The notes: generated by a model not told the origin, from the letters alone. A stretch of 11,186 bases of DNA from JBHELT01 sp046262935 (GCA_046262935.1 JBHELT010000017.1:1-11186), one strand, 5' to 3'; counted from the first letter of the stretch, positions 1 through 5,883 are shown. Made by a program: numbers and translations.

Positions 1-179
1 TCTCACTCGAAGCGCTCAACGATAACTATGCGGTCGTCATCGACGAGATCTTGAAAGCAAAGCCATCGGCTGCCAAAGGCAAGTACCTCAGATCGCTTGC
101 TCTGTCGTCGACGATGGGACCGGGGGTTCGCATCGACCCCAATCATCCGACCGACACCGAAACGCGCGAAGCTGAATAA
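1..179 (+). CDS. rplA: 50S ribosomal protein L1, C-terminal end (partial)
   Basis: This is the last part of ribosomal protein L1, which binds 23S rRNA at the mobile L1 stalk near the E site and in many bacteria also represses its own operon. The reading frame is open from the left edge (first full codon at 3) to TAA at 177-179. The visible 58 residues contain the conserved L1 C-terminal pattern: an AKPSAAKGKY segment, then SLALSSTMGPGVRID, matching the family's 'K-G-x-Y ... TMG-x-G-V' ending. About ten polar, acidic residues follow, a short tail seen in several actinobacterial L1 proteins. The position directly upstream of rplJ agrees with the usual rplK-rplA-rplJ-rplL order. The start and most of the protein lie outside the window. 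Confidence 0.95.
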   Translation, partial: SLEALNDNYAVVIDEILKAKPSAAKGKYLRSLALSSTMGPGVRIDPNHPTDTETREAE

Positions 180-185
180 GGCCGT

Positions 186-215
186 TTGACCGACCCACGA
201 AAACGCAAGTAACCT
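186..215 (+). promoter_or_regulatory. Putative promoter of the rplJ-rplL unit
   Basis: A TTGACC hexamer (186-191) is followed after 18 bp by TAACCT (210-215), which fits the loose actinobacterial -10 TANNNT. The predicted start of transcription, about 221-223, falls just at the beginning of the L10 leader RNA, as expected if the promoter exists to make that leader. The -10 box is not strong and no transcription data are available, so readthrough from rplKA could also supply rplJL. Confidence 0.45.
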
Positions 216-218
216 AGC

Positions 219-291
219 AAGGCCGAAGAAAGCAGGTGGCGCAAGCCTTAAGGCCCGCGAGGGCGCCCGCCGAGGCGATCGGATCGCAGTG
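219..291 (+). promoter_or_regulatory. Ribosomal protein L10 leader (autoregulatory RNA)
   Basis: The stretch between rplA and rplJ carries the hallmark segments of the L10 leader RNA family: GAAGAAAGCAGGTGGC (225-240), then GCAAGCCTTAAG (241-252), then GCCCGCCGAGG (265-275). A helix GGCGC (238-242) / GCGCC (263-267) is perfect. Inside it sits GCCC-GCGA-GGGC (253-264), a four-pair stem capped by a GNRA-type loop, and the GCAAGCCTTAA segment forms the unpaired, kink-like side. In other bacteria the L10(L12)4 complex binds this element and lowers expression of its own operon. The leader is followed within a few bases by an intrinsic terminator, so control by premature termination is likely. The exact ends are approximate. 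Confidence 0.82.
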
Positions 292-297
292 TTCCCG

Positions 298-328
298 CGA
301 CCTGTCGACTTTCGGCAGGTCGTTTTTT
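298..328 (+). terminator. Intrinsic terminator in the rplJ leader (likely attenuator)
   Basis: A seven-pair perfect stem, CGACCTG (298-304) / CAGGTCG (316-322), continues through a U-G pair and CGA/TCG to a three-base loop, and is followed directly by six T residues (323-328). This is a canonical Rho-independent terminator. It lies between the L10 leader and the rplJ start (350), not behind a gene, so it would stop transcripts before rplJL. The ACCTGT on its 5' side can instead pair with GCAGGT (232-237) of the L10-binding helix, giving a possible antiterminator. It could also simply end the rplKA transcript. Confidence 0.8.
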
Positions 329-349
329 GTGTCATAGAGAGGACAGGCA

Positions 350-1057
350 ATGCCGAAAGCCCAGAAGACTGAAGCAGTAAAGGAACTCAAGGAGTCATTC
401 GAACGATCGGATGCTGCGATCCTTGCCGAATTCACGGGACTGAAGGTTCTTGAGATGAAAGAGCTCCGGCAGGCGCTTGCCGCAACCGGAACTCAGTTCA
501 AAGTTGTCAAGAACACCCTCACCCGAATCGCGGCTCGCGAGGCCGCCATGGAAGACCTGATCCCGTTGCTTGAGGGATCGACTGCGATCGCGTTCATCCA
601 GGGCGATCCGGTGGCCGCGGCCAAGGGTCTGGACGAGATCGCCAAGAAGTATCCGGCTTTGGTCATAAAGGGCGGGATCTTAGAGGGTCGCGTTTTGGGG
701 GCCGAGCAGGCTCAAGGATTGGCGAAGCTCAAGTCGCGTGAAGTGCTGCTTGCGCAATTGGCGGGGATGTTCATCTCGCCGGTGCAGAAACTCGCCTCAT
801 TGCTGGCGGCGCCCATCAATCAACTCGGTTACGTCCTGGCGGCATACCAAGAAAAGCTTGGCGCTGAGGCCCCGGCTCCTGAGACCCCGGCTCCTGAGAC
901 CCCGGCTGCTGAGACCCCGGCTGCTGAGACCCCGGGTGCTGAGCCCGAAGTCGCCGCATCTACGGAAGAGCAAAACGTCGAAGCAACCGCAGTTACGCAA
1001 GAAACGCAACAAGAAACAACCGATAACAAAACTGATCCTGATAAGGAAGGGGAATAG
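350..1057 (+). CDS. rplJ: 50S ribosomal protein L10 with extended acidic repeat tail
   Basis: L10 anchors L7/L12 dimers to 23S rRNA at the base of the ribosomal stalk, where translation GTPases are recruited. The N-terminal rRNA-binding domain is plain: MPKAQKTEAVKEL, a FTGL segment, then KVVKNTLTRIA (about residues 50-60), which is diagnostic. Residues about 137-170 form the usual C-terminal helix that holds L7/L12 dimers (FISPVQKLASLLAAPI and on). The protein is 235 residues long, against about 165-180 for typical family members. The extra 65 or so residues after G171 are a low-complexity tail of Thr-Pro-Ala-Pro/Ala-Glu units followed by a Gln/Glu/Thr/Asp-rich end. The start is well supported by AGAGAGGA at 336-343. 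rplL begins two bases after the stop codon, so the two genes are co-transcribed. Expression is probably controlled by the upstream leader and terminator. Confidence 0.97.
   Translation: MPKAQKTEAVKELKESFERSDAAILAEFTGLKVLEMKELRQALAATGTQFKVVKNTLTRIAAREAAMEDLIPLLEGSTAIAFIQGDPVAAAKGLDEIAKKYPALVIKGGILEGRVLGAEQAQGLAKLKSREVLLAQLAGMFISPVQKLASLLAAPINQLGYVLAAYQEKLGAEAPAPETPAPETPAAETPAAETPGAEPEVAASTEEQNVEATAVTQETQQETTDNKTDPDKEGE
870..944 (+). repeat. 15-bp tandem repeat inside rplJ, about 5 units
   Basis: Five consecutive 15-bp units start at 870, 885, 900, 915 and 930. The first two are identical (CCCCGGCTCCTGAGA). Units three and four change one base (CTCCT to CTGCT), and the fifth is more diverged (GGGTGCTGAGC). 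Each unit encodes one pentapeptide with Pro-Ala/Gly-Pro/Ala-Glu-Thr content, and because the period is a multiple of three, copy-number change keeps the frame. The near-identity at DNA level suggests recent expansion by replication slippage. Copy number may therefore vary between strains. Confidence 0.93.
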
Positions 1058-1059
1058 AA

Positions 1060-1455
1060 ATGGCGAAGTTAGCAGCAGACGAGGTTCTCGAAGCTATCGC
1101 AGACATGACGGTCTTGGAGCTTTCTGAGTTCGTGAAGGCCTTCGAAGACAAATTCGGCGTAACCGCGGCGGTCCCCATGGCCGCTGCCCCAGTTGCTACC
1201 GGCGCCGCCGGCGGCGGCGAAGCAGCCGCGGGCGAAGACGAGAAGGACGAATTCGATGTCATCTTGTCTGGCGCAGGTGAAAAGAAGATCCAGGTCATCA
1301 AGGAAGTTCGTGCGCTTACCCAGCTCGGTCTCAAAGAGGCCAAAGACTTGGTGGACGGGGCCCCCAAGCCCGTGCTCGAGAAGGTGAACAAAGAAACCGC
1401 CGAGAAAGCCAAGGCTCAGCTCGAGGCAGCAGGCGCTTCGGTGGAACTCAAGTAA
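1060..1455 (+). CDS. rplL: 50S ribosomal protein L7/L12
   Basis: L7/L12 forms the flexible stalk dimers bound to L10 and contacts EF-Tu, EF-G, IF2 and release factors. The 131-residue protein shows all three family parts: an N-terminal dimerisation and L10-binding domain (about 1-33, with the DEVLEAIADMTVLEL and FEDKFGV segments), an Ala/Gly-rich hinge (about 40-58), and the compact C-terminal factor-binding domain (about 63-131). The last contains the highly conserved KKIQVIKEVR and LGLKEAKDLVDGAPKPV patterns and ends in VELK. The start is fixed by a strong AAGGAAGGGG (1043-1052) that lies inside the last codons of rplJ; the two-base gap between genes suggests translational coupling. Independent, stronger initiation of rplL would fit the need for several copies of L7/L12 per L10. 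A terminator follows. Confidence 0.98.
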   Translation: MAKLAADEVLEAIADMTVLELSEFVKAFEDKFGVTAAVPMAAAPVATGAAGGGEAAAGEDEKDEFDVILSGAGEKKIQVIKEVRALTQLGLKEAKDLVDGAPKPVLEKVNKETAEKAKAQLEAAGASVELK

Positions 1456-1473
1456 CTTTCGATCGATCCAAGG

Positions 1474-1499
1474 AACGGCCCCCTTCCTGGGGGCCGTTT
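1474..1499 (+). terminator. Intrinsic terminator after rplL
   Basis: AACGGCCCCC (1474-1483) pairs perfectly with GGGGGCCGTT (1489-1498) around a five-base loop, a ten-pair GC-rich stem 18 bases behind the rplL stop codon. The T-run is short (TTT, then CGCG), so termination may be incomplete, though strong stems with weak U-tracts do terminate in actinobacteria. It would end the rplJL transcript. Confidence 0.8.
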
Positions 1500-1506
1500 C
1501 GCGTCT

Positions 1507-1526
1507 CGCAGAACAGCGGTTCTGCG
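1507..1526. promoter_or_regulatory. Perfect 8-bp palindrome, possible operator with GAAC-N4-GTTC core
   Basis: CGCAGAAC (1507-1514) and GTTCTGCG (1519-1526) are exact inverted repeats separated by AGCG. The inner GAAC-N4-GTTC matches the core of the LexA box of mycobacteria and Bacillus, although the flanks (A/T rather than C/G) and part of the centre do not follow the full consensus. It lies just upstream of a possible -10 box of the oligopeptidase gene, where a repressor would interfere with polymerase. It could instead be a second RNA hairpin behind the rplL terminator, but no T-run follows it. Confidence 0.45.
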
Positions 1527-1534
1527 CAAGGCAA

Positions 1535-1540
1535 TAGACT
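1535..1540 (+). promoter_or_regulatory. Possible -10 box of the oligoendopeptidase gene
   Basis: TAGACT fits TANNNT and would start transcription near 1547, giving a leader of about 24 nt that includes the AGAGGGA ribosome binding site at 1561-1567. No recognisable -35 hexamer exists at the right distance; that region is occupied by the 1507-1526 palindrome. Weak evidence, based on position and match to a short motif. Confidence 0.3.
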
Positions 1541-1570
1541 CGGTTTCACAAGACGGACTGAGAGGGACCA

Positions 1571-3379
1571 ATGGCGATCGATAACGAAGAACTTCAACTT
1601 CCAAATTGGGACATGACGGTTGTATTCCCCGGATTGGACTCCAAGGCTTTCAACGACGAGTTCACTCGGCTCACGTCCGAGGTTCCCAGGCTCGAGAAAC
1701 TCTTCGACGACCATGGCATCAGACGAACAGATTCTTCAGAGATAACCGACGAGCGGATCGCAGCGTTCGATGAGGTGGTGCAACGGATGAACACCTTCAG
1801 CCGAGATTTCGAAACCCTTGAGGCCTACGTCTATTCGTTCCTCGCAACTGATTCGCGCAATGACTTGGCGCAGGCCAAGGTCTCCGAGCTCATCGTAGCT
1901 TCTGTACCGCTTTCGAAGCTCTCTACCCGGTTGACCGCCTGGATCGGCTCTTTGGACATCGACAAACTCATCGAGCTTTCAACGGTGGCGAAGGAACATG
2001 AGTTCTTCATTCGACGGGCAAAGAAGTCGGCCGAGCATCAGATGTCAGAGATCGAAGAAGATCTGGCATCGAGCCTTTCACCTTCAGGTGATACCGCATG
2101 GTCGATGTTGCACGGCAACGTCAATTCGCGTTTGATCGTCGCGGTCGATATGCCGGACGGCACGGTGAAGAAAGTTCCAATGAGTTCAGTCAGAGGCATG
2201 TCTCACGACCCCGACGCCAAAGTGCGCGAGGCCGCATACAGGGCCGAGATCGCAACTTGGGAAACGGTTTCAGTACCGTTGGCGGCAGCCTTGAACGGGA
2301 TCAAGGGTTGGGCTAACACCATTCATCATCGCCGTGGTTGGAAGAACTCGCTCGAGCCGGCCCTTTTCAATAACAACACCGACATGGAAACGCTCGAAGC
2401 GATGCAGGCCGCTTGCGTTGAATCGTTCCCCGACTTTCGCCGTTACATGAAGGCCAAGGCGAAACTCCTGGGCAATCAAACGCTTCCTTGGTGGGACATG
2501 TTCGCACCGGTGGGTGAAGGGGCTTCGAGGCGTTGGAGTTACAAAGATGCAAGCGACTTCGTTTACGAGCAGTTCGCCACTTTCTCGGATCGTATGGCGT
2601 CTATGGCGAAGCGAGCCTTCGACGAGAACTGGGTTGACGCGGGTCCTCGTGAAGGAAAGCGCGACGGCGCCTTCTGCATGCCGCTTAGGCGTGAGGAGTC
2701 GCGAGTGATGATGAACTTCGAGCCTTCCTTCAAGAGTCTGCAGACCCTTGCTCACGAACTTGGCCACGCTTATCACAACGTGAACCTGGCCGAACGCACG
2801 GACCTTCAACGGTCAACGCCGATGTCACTTGCAGAGACAGCCAGCACCTTCTGTCAAACGATAGTTTTCAACGCGGCCCTCGACGAGGCTGGCGACGGCG
2901 ACCGTCTCGCCTTGTTGGAAGAAGCCTTGCAGGACTCATGTCAGATCGTCGTCGACATCCACAGCCGGTTCTTGTTCGAAAAGTCTGTGTTCGAAGCCCG
3001 TGAACAGCGAGAGCTCTCGGTCGATGAGTTCAACAACCTGATGCTCGATGCCCAACGGCAGACCTATGGCGATGGTCTAGACACAGAAGCGCTGCATCCT
3101 TACATGTGGGCGGTGAAGGGTCACTACTACGGCCCCCTTTATTACAACTGGCCATACACCTACGGCATGCTCTTCGCATTCGGACTCTTCTCCCGGTACC
3201 GGCAGGATGCCGAGAGTTTCAAGAAGGGATACGACGACATGTTGTCGTCGACAGGTATGTCTTCGGCGTTCGACCTTGCTAAGCGATTCGACATCGACAT
3301 CCACTCGGTCGATTTCTGGCGGAGCAGCCTCGACATCTGCCGCGAACGCGTTGATGAATTCGTGAAGGTCGTCGGTTAG
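1571..3379 (+). CDS. pepF: M3-family oligoendopeptidase (PepF type)
   Basis: A cytoplasmic zinc metallopeptidase that hydrolyses short peptides, probably in peptide turnover. The zinc motif HELGH lies at residues 395-399 (zinc ligands H395 and H399, catalytic E396), and the third ligand is expected to be E422 in the LAETAST segment, the pattern typical of the PepF branch of family M3. The late substrate-binding region is also present: H518-Y-Y and the aromatic run up to Y531-G532. The length of 602 residues is normal for the family. No signal peptide or membrane segment is seen. The start follows AGAGGGA (1561-1567) at a good distance, and the PNWDMTVVFPGLDS opening is family-like. It is transcribed away from rplJL behind their terminator, and its stop codon overlaps that of the convergent M20 gene. 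The symbol reflects family membership only; substrate range is unknown. Confidence 0.93.
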   Translation: MAIDNEELQLPNWDMTVVFPGLDSKAFNDEFTRLTSEVPRLEKLFDDHGIRRTDSSEITDERIAAFDEVVQRMNTFSRDFETLEAYVYSFLATDSRNDLAQAKVSELIVASVPLSKLSTRLTAWIGSLDIDKLIELSTVAKEHEFFIRRAKKSAEHQMSEIEEDLASSLSPSGDTAWSMLHGNVNSRLIVAVDMPDGTVKKVPMSSVRGMSHDPDAKVREAAYRAEIATWETVSVPLAAALNGIKGWANTIHHRRGWKNSLEPALFNNNTDMETLEAMQAACVESFPDFRRYMKAKAKLLGNQTLPWWDMFAPVGEGASRRWSYKDASDFVYEQFATFSDRMASMAKRAFDENWVDAGPREGKRDGAFCMPLRREESRVMMNFEPSFKSLQTLAHELGHAYHNVNLAERTDLQRSTPMSLAETASTFCQTIVFNAALDEAGDGDRLALLEEALQDSCQIVVDIHSRFLFEKSVFEAREQRELSVDEFNNLMLDAQRQTYGDGLDTEALHPYMWAVKGHYYGPLYYNWPYTYGMLFAFGLFSRYRQDAESFKKGYDDMLSSTGMSSAFDLAKRFDIDIHSVDFWRSSLDICRERVDEFVKVVG

Positions 3380-4584
3380 ATCCGAAGGGTCGTATCGGCT
3401 GGCGGGTTGGCGAATCGCTCCCGCACTTCGTCCATCGCGCCGTCGGTCGTTGCGAGGTCTATCAGTGTCCAGGCCATCGCTTTAGCTGCATCCATGATCG
3501 CTCTGTCTCCGGCAGCAGTGATGGTGGCTGCAGCGAAGTCGGCTTGATGATTGACAGCGGGAAGTGAATCGATACCCATAACAGGGTGTATCGAGGGAAG
3601 AGCCTTGCTTACGTTGCCCATGTCGGTTGAACCTGCGAACTTTTCGACCATCGAGCGCGGGATCGCCGTGCGTCCAAGGGGAGCCAGGTTCGATTCGTAA
3701 AAACCCCCGATGGTGTGATTCGTGACGACCTGGTCGTAGTCCTTTCCGAACCAATCCATCTCAACTTCGCACCCGGCGGCCAGTGCGCCACCTTCGAAGC
3801 ACCTGATCACCCGTTGTTTGAGAGGCGCGAGTTCGTCGGCGGTCCTCGCTCTTAAGAAGTAGCGCGCTTTGGTTAGCTTCGGGACGATGTTGGGCGCGTC
3901 TCCACCATGGGTGATGATCCCGTGGATCCTTTCGGTCGGCGAGATGTGCTGACGAAGAGCTCCGACGGCGGTATATGAGATCGTCATCGCGTCAAGAGCG
4001 TTTAGTCCTTGCTCAGGGAATGCAGAGGCATGCGACTCCTTGCCATGGAAGCTCACTTCAACCTGGGTCCAGGCAAGTGTTGGCCAGTCGACAACATCCA
4101 TGGGGGCGGGATGAACCATGATCGCCGCATCGGCTCCTTCGAAGGCCCCCGCTTCTAAAAGTTCGATCTTGCCGCCCCCGCTTTCCTCGGCTGGCGTGCC
4201 CAGCACGGTGATCGTGATCCCAAGATCCTCAGCAACTCCGGCCAGCCCAAGACCTGCTCCAACCGCCGAGGTGCCGATGATGTTGTGACCGCATGCGTGC
4301 CCTATGTCAGGAAGTGCATCGAACTCAGCGCAAACGATGAAATGAAGCCCTTGCCCTAGCGGCACACCCGTTACGGCTCGGAACGCCGTGTCCAATCCAT
4401 AAGCCTTGCGTTCGACTTTGATGCCGCCATCTTCGAGGGCGGTGGCAAGAAGATCCGATGCCCGAAATTCTTCGAACGCAAGTTCAGGGTGGTCGTACAT
4501 CTCGTGGGAGATGCGGATGAGGGTTTTCGACTCCTGGTCTATGCGTTCGGCAACTGAACTCTTGAGATCCACCTGATCCTCCAT
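3376..4584 (-). CDS. M20-family metallopeptidase / amidohydrolase (PM20D2-like)
   Basis: A 402-residue, probably cytosolic, two-metal amide hydrolase of the M20 family (aminoacylase / AbgB / PM20D2 relatives), cleaving dipeptides or N-acyl amino acids. Conserved blocks in order: HEMYDHPELAFEE (27-39); EFDALPDIGHACGHN (87-101), with metal-ligand candidates C98 and H100; GTPAEESGGG (129-138), with the acidic pair E133-E134; VHP with H158; a lid-domain region around SFHGKESHASA; and a late GSTDMGNVS block. The 'F-D-A-L-P-x-I-G-H-A-C-G-H-N' and 'STD-x-GNVS' patterns resemble PM20D2 and AbgB-like members more than classical hippurate hydrolases. The ATG at 4584 was chosen because the homologous protein begins there; the frame stays open 150 codons further upstream, but that extension is antisense to glycerate kinase. 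No ribosome binding site precedes this ATG, and a -10-like TATACA sits 9 nt before it, so a leaderless mRNA is likely. Exact substrate unknown. Confidence 0.92.
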   Translation of the reverse strand: MEDQVDLKSSVAERIDQESKTLIRISHEMYDHPELAFEEFRASDLLATALEDGGIKVERKAYGLDTAFRAVTGVPLGQGLHFIVCAEFDALPDIGHACGHNIIGTSAVGAGLGLAGVAEDLGITITVLGTPAEESGGGKIELLEAGAFEGADAAIMVHPAPMDVVDWPTLAWTQVEVSFHGKESHASAFPEQGLNALDAMTISYTAVGALRQHISPTERIHGIITHGGDAPNIVPKLTKARYFLRARTADELAPLKQRVIRCFEGGALAAGCEVEMDWFGKDYDQVVTNHTIGGFYESNLAPLGRTAIPRSMVEKFAGSTDMGNVSKALPSIHPVMGIDSLPAVNHQADFAAATITAAGDRAIMDAAKAMAWTLIDLATTDGAMDEVRERFANPPADTTLRI

Positions 4585-4593
4585 GGTGTGGCT

Positions 4594-4601
4594 TGTATAA
4601 A
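4594..4601. promoter_or_regulatory. Shared -10 region of divergent M20 and glycerate kinase genes
   Basis: TGTATAAA on the plus strand offers TATAAA (4596-4601) toward the kinase gene, and its complement offers TATACA (4599 to 4594) toward the M20 gene. Each lies 8-9 nt before a start codon (ATG at 4610 on plus, ATG at 4584 on minus), the spacing expected for leaderless transcripts. The -35 boxes are weak: CTGATC (4573-4578) at 17 bp for the plus direction, nothing clear for minus. Confidence 0.5.
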
Positions 4602-5755
4602 TGCAGTCTATGCATCCCGACCTTTCGAACCCAACCACGGTGCTCGTCGCGCCTGGCGCTTTCAAGTCCAGTCTCAGCGCGCCCGAAGCTGCCGATGCCA
4701 TCGCAGCCGGGGTTCGCGATGGCCTACCCGATGCCGCGATCGTCAACTGCCCCATCGCAGATGGAGGCGATGGGACCGCCGAGGTCCTGGCCCTGCATGA
4801 AGACGGCGAACTTATCGATGTCGAAGTCGCTTGGGAACAGGGCTCCTTCGGATCCAGGTTCGCATGGTTACCCACAGACATCGCTGTTGTAGATATGGCA
4901 TCGGCGGGCGGGCTGGGGCAAGAAGGGTTCCCGCAGCCGGGACCTCTCGATGCTTCGAGCTGGGCGGTTGGGAATCTGATCGCCCACGCCCTCGACCGCC
5001 GACCGCGACGCCTCATCATCGGCGCAGGAGGCACAGCCTTCAGCGATGGCGGAGCTGGGCTTCTTTCCCGTTTCGGCGTTTCATTGCTCGATGCCCAAGG
5101 CCGTCAGATACCACCCGGGGCGAGGGGGCTGGCCAGTTTGGACAGGGCCGATACGACCTTCATGAATGACTCGGTGTTCGAGACCGAGATCGTCGTGGCT
5201 TGCGATGTTTCCAATCCCTTGTTGGGTGACAACGGCACGGCAAGGGTCTTCGCACCGCAGAAGGGGGCCTCGGATCAGGATGTCGAACAGATCGCCGCCG
5301 GACTGGAAAGGTTGGCCGAGGTTGTGCTTCGCGACACCGGCAAGTGGATAGGCGAGGCCCCCGGAGGCGGCTCAGCTGGCGGCTCGGCTTGCACCCTTTG
5401 GGCATTCTTGGCGGCGGAGCTTCGAAATGGCTTCGAACTCATCGCAGACATCATCGGATTCGACATGCTGCTTACTCAGTGCGACCTGCTCATCGTGGGG
5501 GAAGGTACCCTCGATGCTCAGAGCCTCTTGGGCAAAGCGCCGGTTGCGGCCGCGAGGAAAGCCAAACAGCTTGGAGTTCCGGTTTGGGCTTTCGCCGGAA
5601 AGGTCGGCCTTGACCAACTACAACTCGCCGAGGTTGGGATCGTGATAGAGGCGGACCTCAGCGAACTCACCGGGGCCATGTCTATCGAACATCCGGCCGA
5701 AGCGCTCACGTCTGTGTCCTCGTCGATGCTCAAGAAGGCTTTCGGCAAACCTTGA
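4601..5755 (+). CDS. glxK: Glycerate kinase (GlxK/GarK family, glycerate 2-kinase)
   Basis: Phosphorylates D-glycerate with ATP, in this family usually to 2-phosphoglycerate, feeding glyoxylate or sugar-acid breakdown into lower glycolysis. Family blocks are all present: APGAFKSSLSAPEAADAI (17-34), PIADGGDGT (51-59), GAGGTAFSDGGAGLLSRFG, VACDVSNPLLGDNGTARVF followed by PQKGA, a GGGSAGGSA glycine-rich loop, and GEGTLDAQSLLGKAPVAAA. The length of 384 residues from the ATG at 4601 is normal. A second ATG at 4610 (381 residues) is the likelier start: the only -10 candidate overlaps the first ATG, and no ribosome binding site precedes either. The gene diverges from the M20 peptidase gene. Its TGA stop lies inside the -35 hexamer of an rpoB promoter. 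No terminator is visible behind it, so readthrough into rpoB is possible. Whether the product is 2- or 3-phosphoglycerate cannot be told from sequence alone. Confidence 0.93.
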   Translation: MQSMHPDLSNPTTVLVAPGAFKSSLSAPEAADAIAAGVRDGLPDAAIVNCPIADGGDGTAEVLALHEDGELIDVEVAWEQGSFGSRFAWLPTDIAVVDMASAGGLGQEGFPQPGPLDASSWAVGNLIAHALDRRPRRLIIGAGGTAFSDGGAGLLSRFGVSLLDAQGRQIPPGARGLASLDRADTTFMNDSVFETEIVVACDVSNPLLGDNGTARVFAPQKGASDQDVEQIAAGLERLAEVVLRDTGKWIGEAPGGGSAGGSACTLWAFLAAELRNGFELIADIIGFDMLLTQCDLLIVGEGTLDAQSLLGKAPVAAARKAKQLGVPVWAFAGKVGLDQLQLAEVGIVIEADLSELTGAMSIEHPAEALTSVSSSMLKKAFGKP

Positions 5756-5780
5756 CATCGCACCGCTCGCGGCCTACCCT
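5752..5780 (+). promoter_or_regulatory. rpoB promoter P1 (distal)
   Basis: A perfect -35 TTGACA (5752-5757) is followed after exactly 17 bp by TACCCT (5775-5780), fitting the actinobacterial TANNNT -10. Transcription would start near 5786-5788, leaving a leader of about 155 nt before rpoB. The -35 hexamer contains the TGA stop codon of glycerate kinase (5753-5755). Confidence 0.7.
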
Positions 5781-5833
5781 TCCTAAAGTTTCGCAACTTA
5801 ATACATGAGCCCTCCTGGGCGCGTCGTAGTTCT

Positions 5834-5862
5834 TTGACGCCTGTTAGCCTGCGTGCTACTCT
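5834..5862 (+). promoter_or_regulatory. rpoB promoter P2 (proximal, extended -10)
   Basis: TTGACG (5834-5839), a 17-bp spacer, then TACTCT (5857-5862) preceded by TGC, so it has both a good -35 and an extended -10. Transcription would start near 5868-5870, about 73 nt before rpoB. Its spacing is identical to that of P1, which supports a tandem pair of vegetative-sigma promoters. Confidence 0.7.
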
Positions 5863-5883
5863 GTTGAACCCGTATGTCCACCC

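Noticed and set aside
275..287. GCGATC-G-GATCGC inverted repeat between the L10 leader and terminator
   Set aside because: As RNA it can form only about four pairs around a five-base loop; it may be part of the leader fold but does not support a separate element.
738..1127. Open frame on plus strand through the rplJ tail, rich in Leu-Arg-Pro repeats
   Set aside because: It is the +1 shadow of the 15-bp repeat in rplJ and rplL; repeats with a period divisible by three leave several frames open.
4640..4645. GTG codon as start of glycerate kinase, directly before the VAPGAFK block
   Set aside because: No ribosome binding site precedes it, and the ATG codons at 4601 and 4610 fit the nearby -10 box better.
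4585..5034. Upstream extension of the M20 reading frame on the minus strand (150 extra codons)
   Set aside because: It is entirely antisense to conserved glycerate kinase sequence, its translation is Pro/Ser/Arg-rich with no family resemblance, and the M20 fold needs only the part from 4584.
5821..5840. GCGTC / GACGC inverted repeat around the P2 -35 box
   Set aside because: Only five pairs with a ten-base spacer, expected by chance in this base composition.
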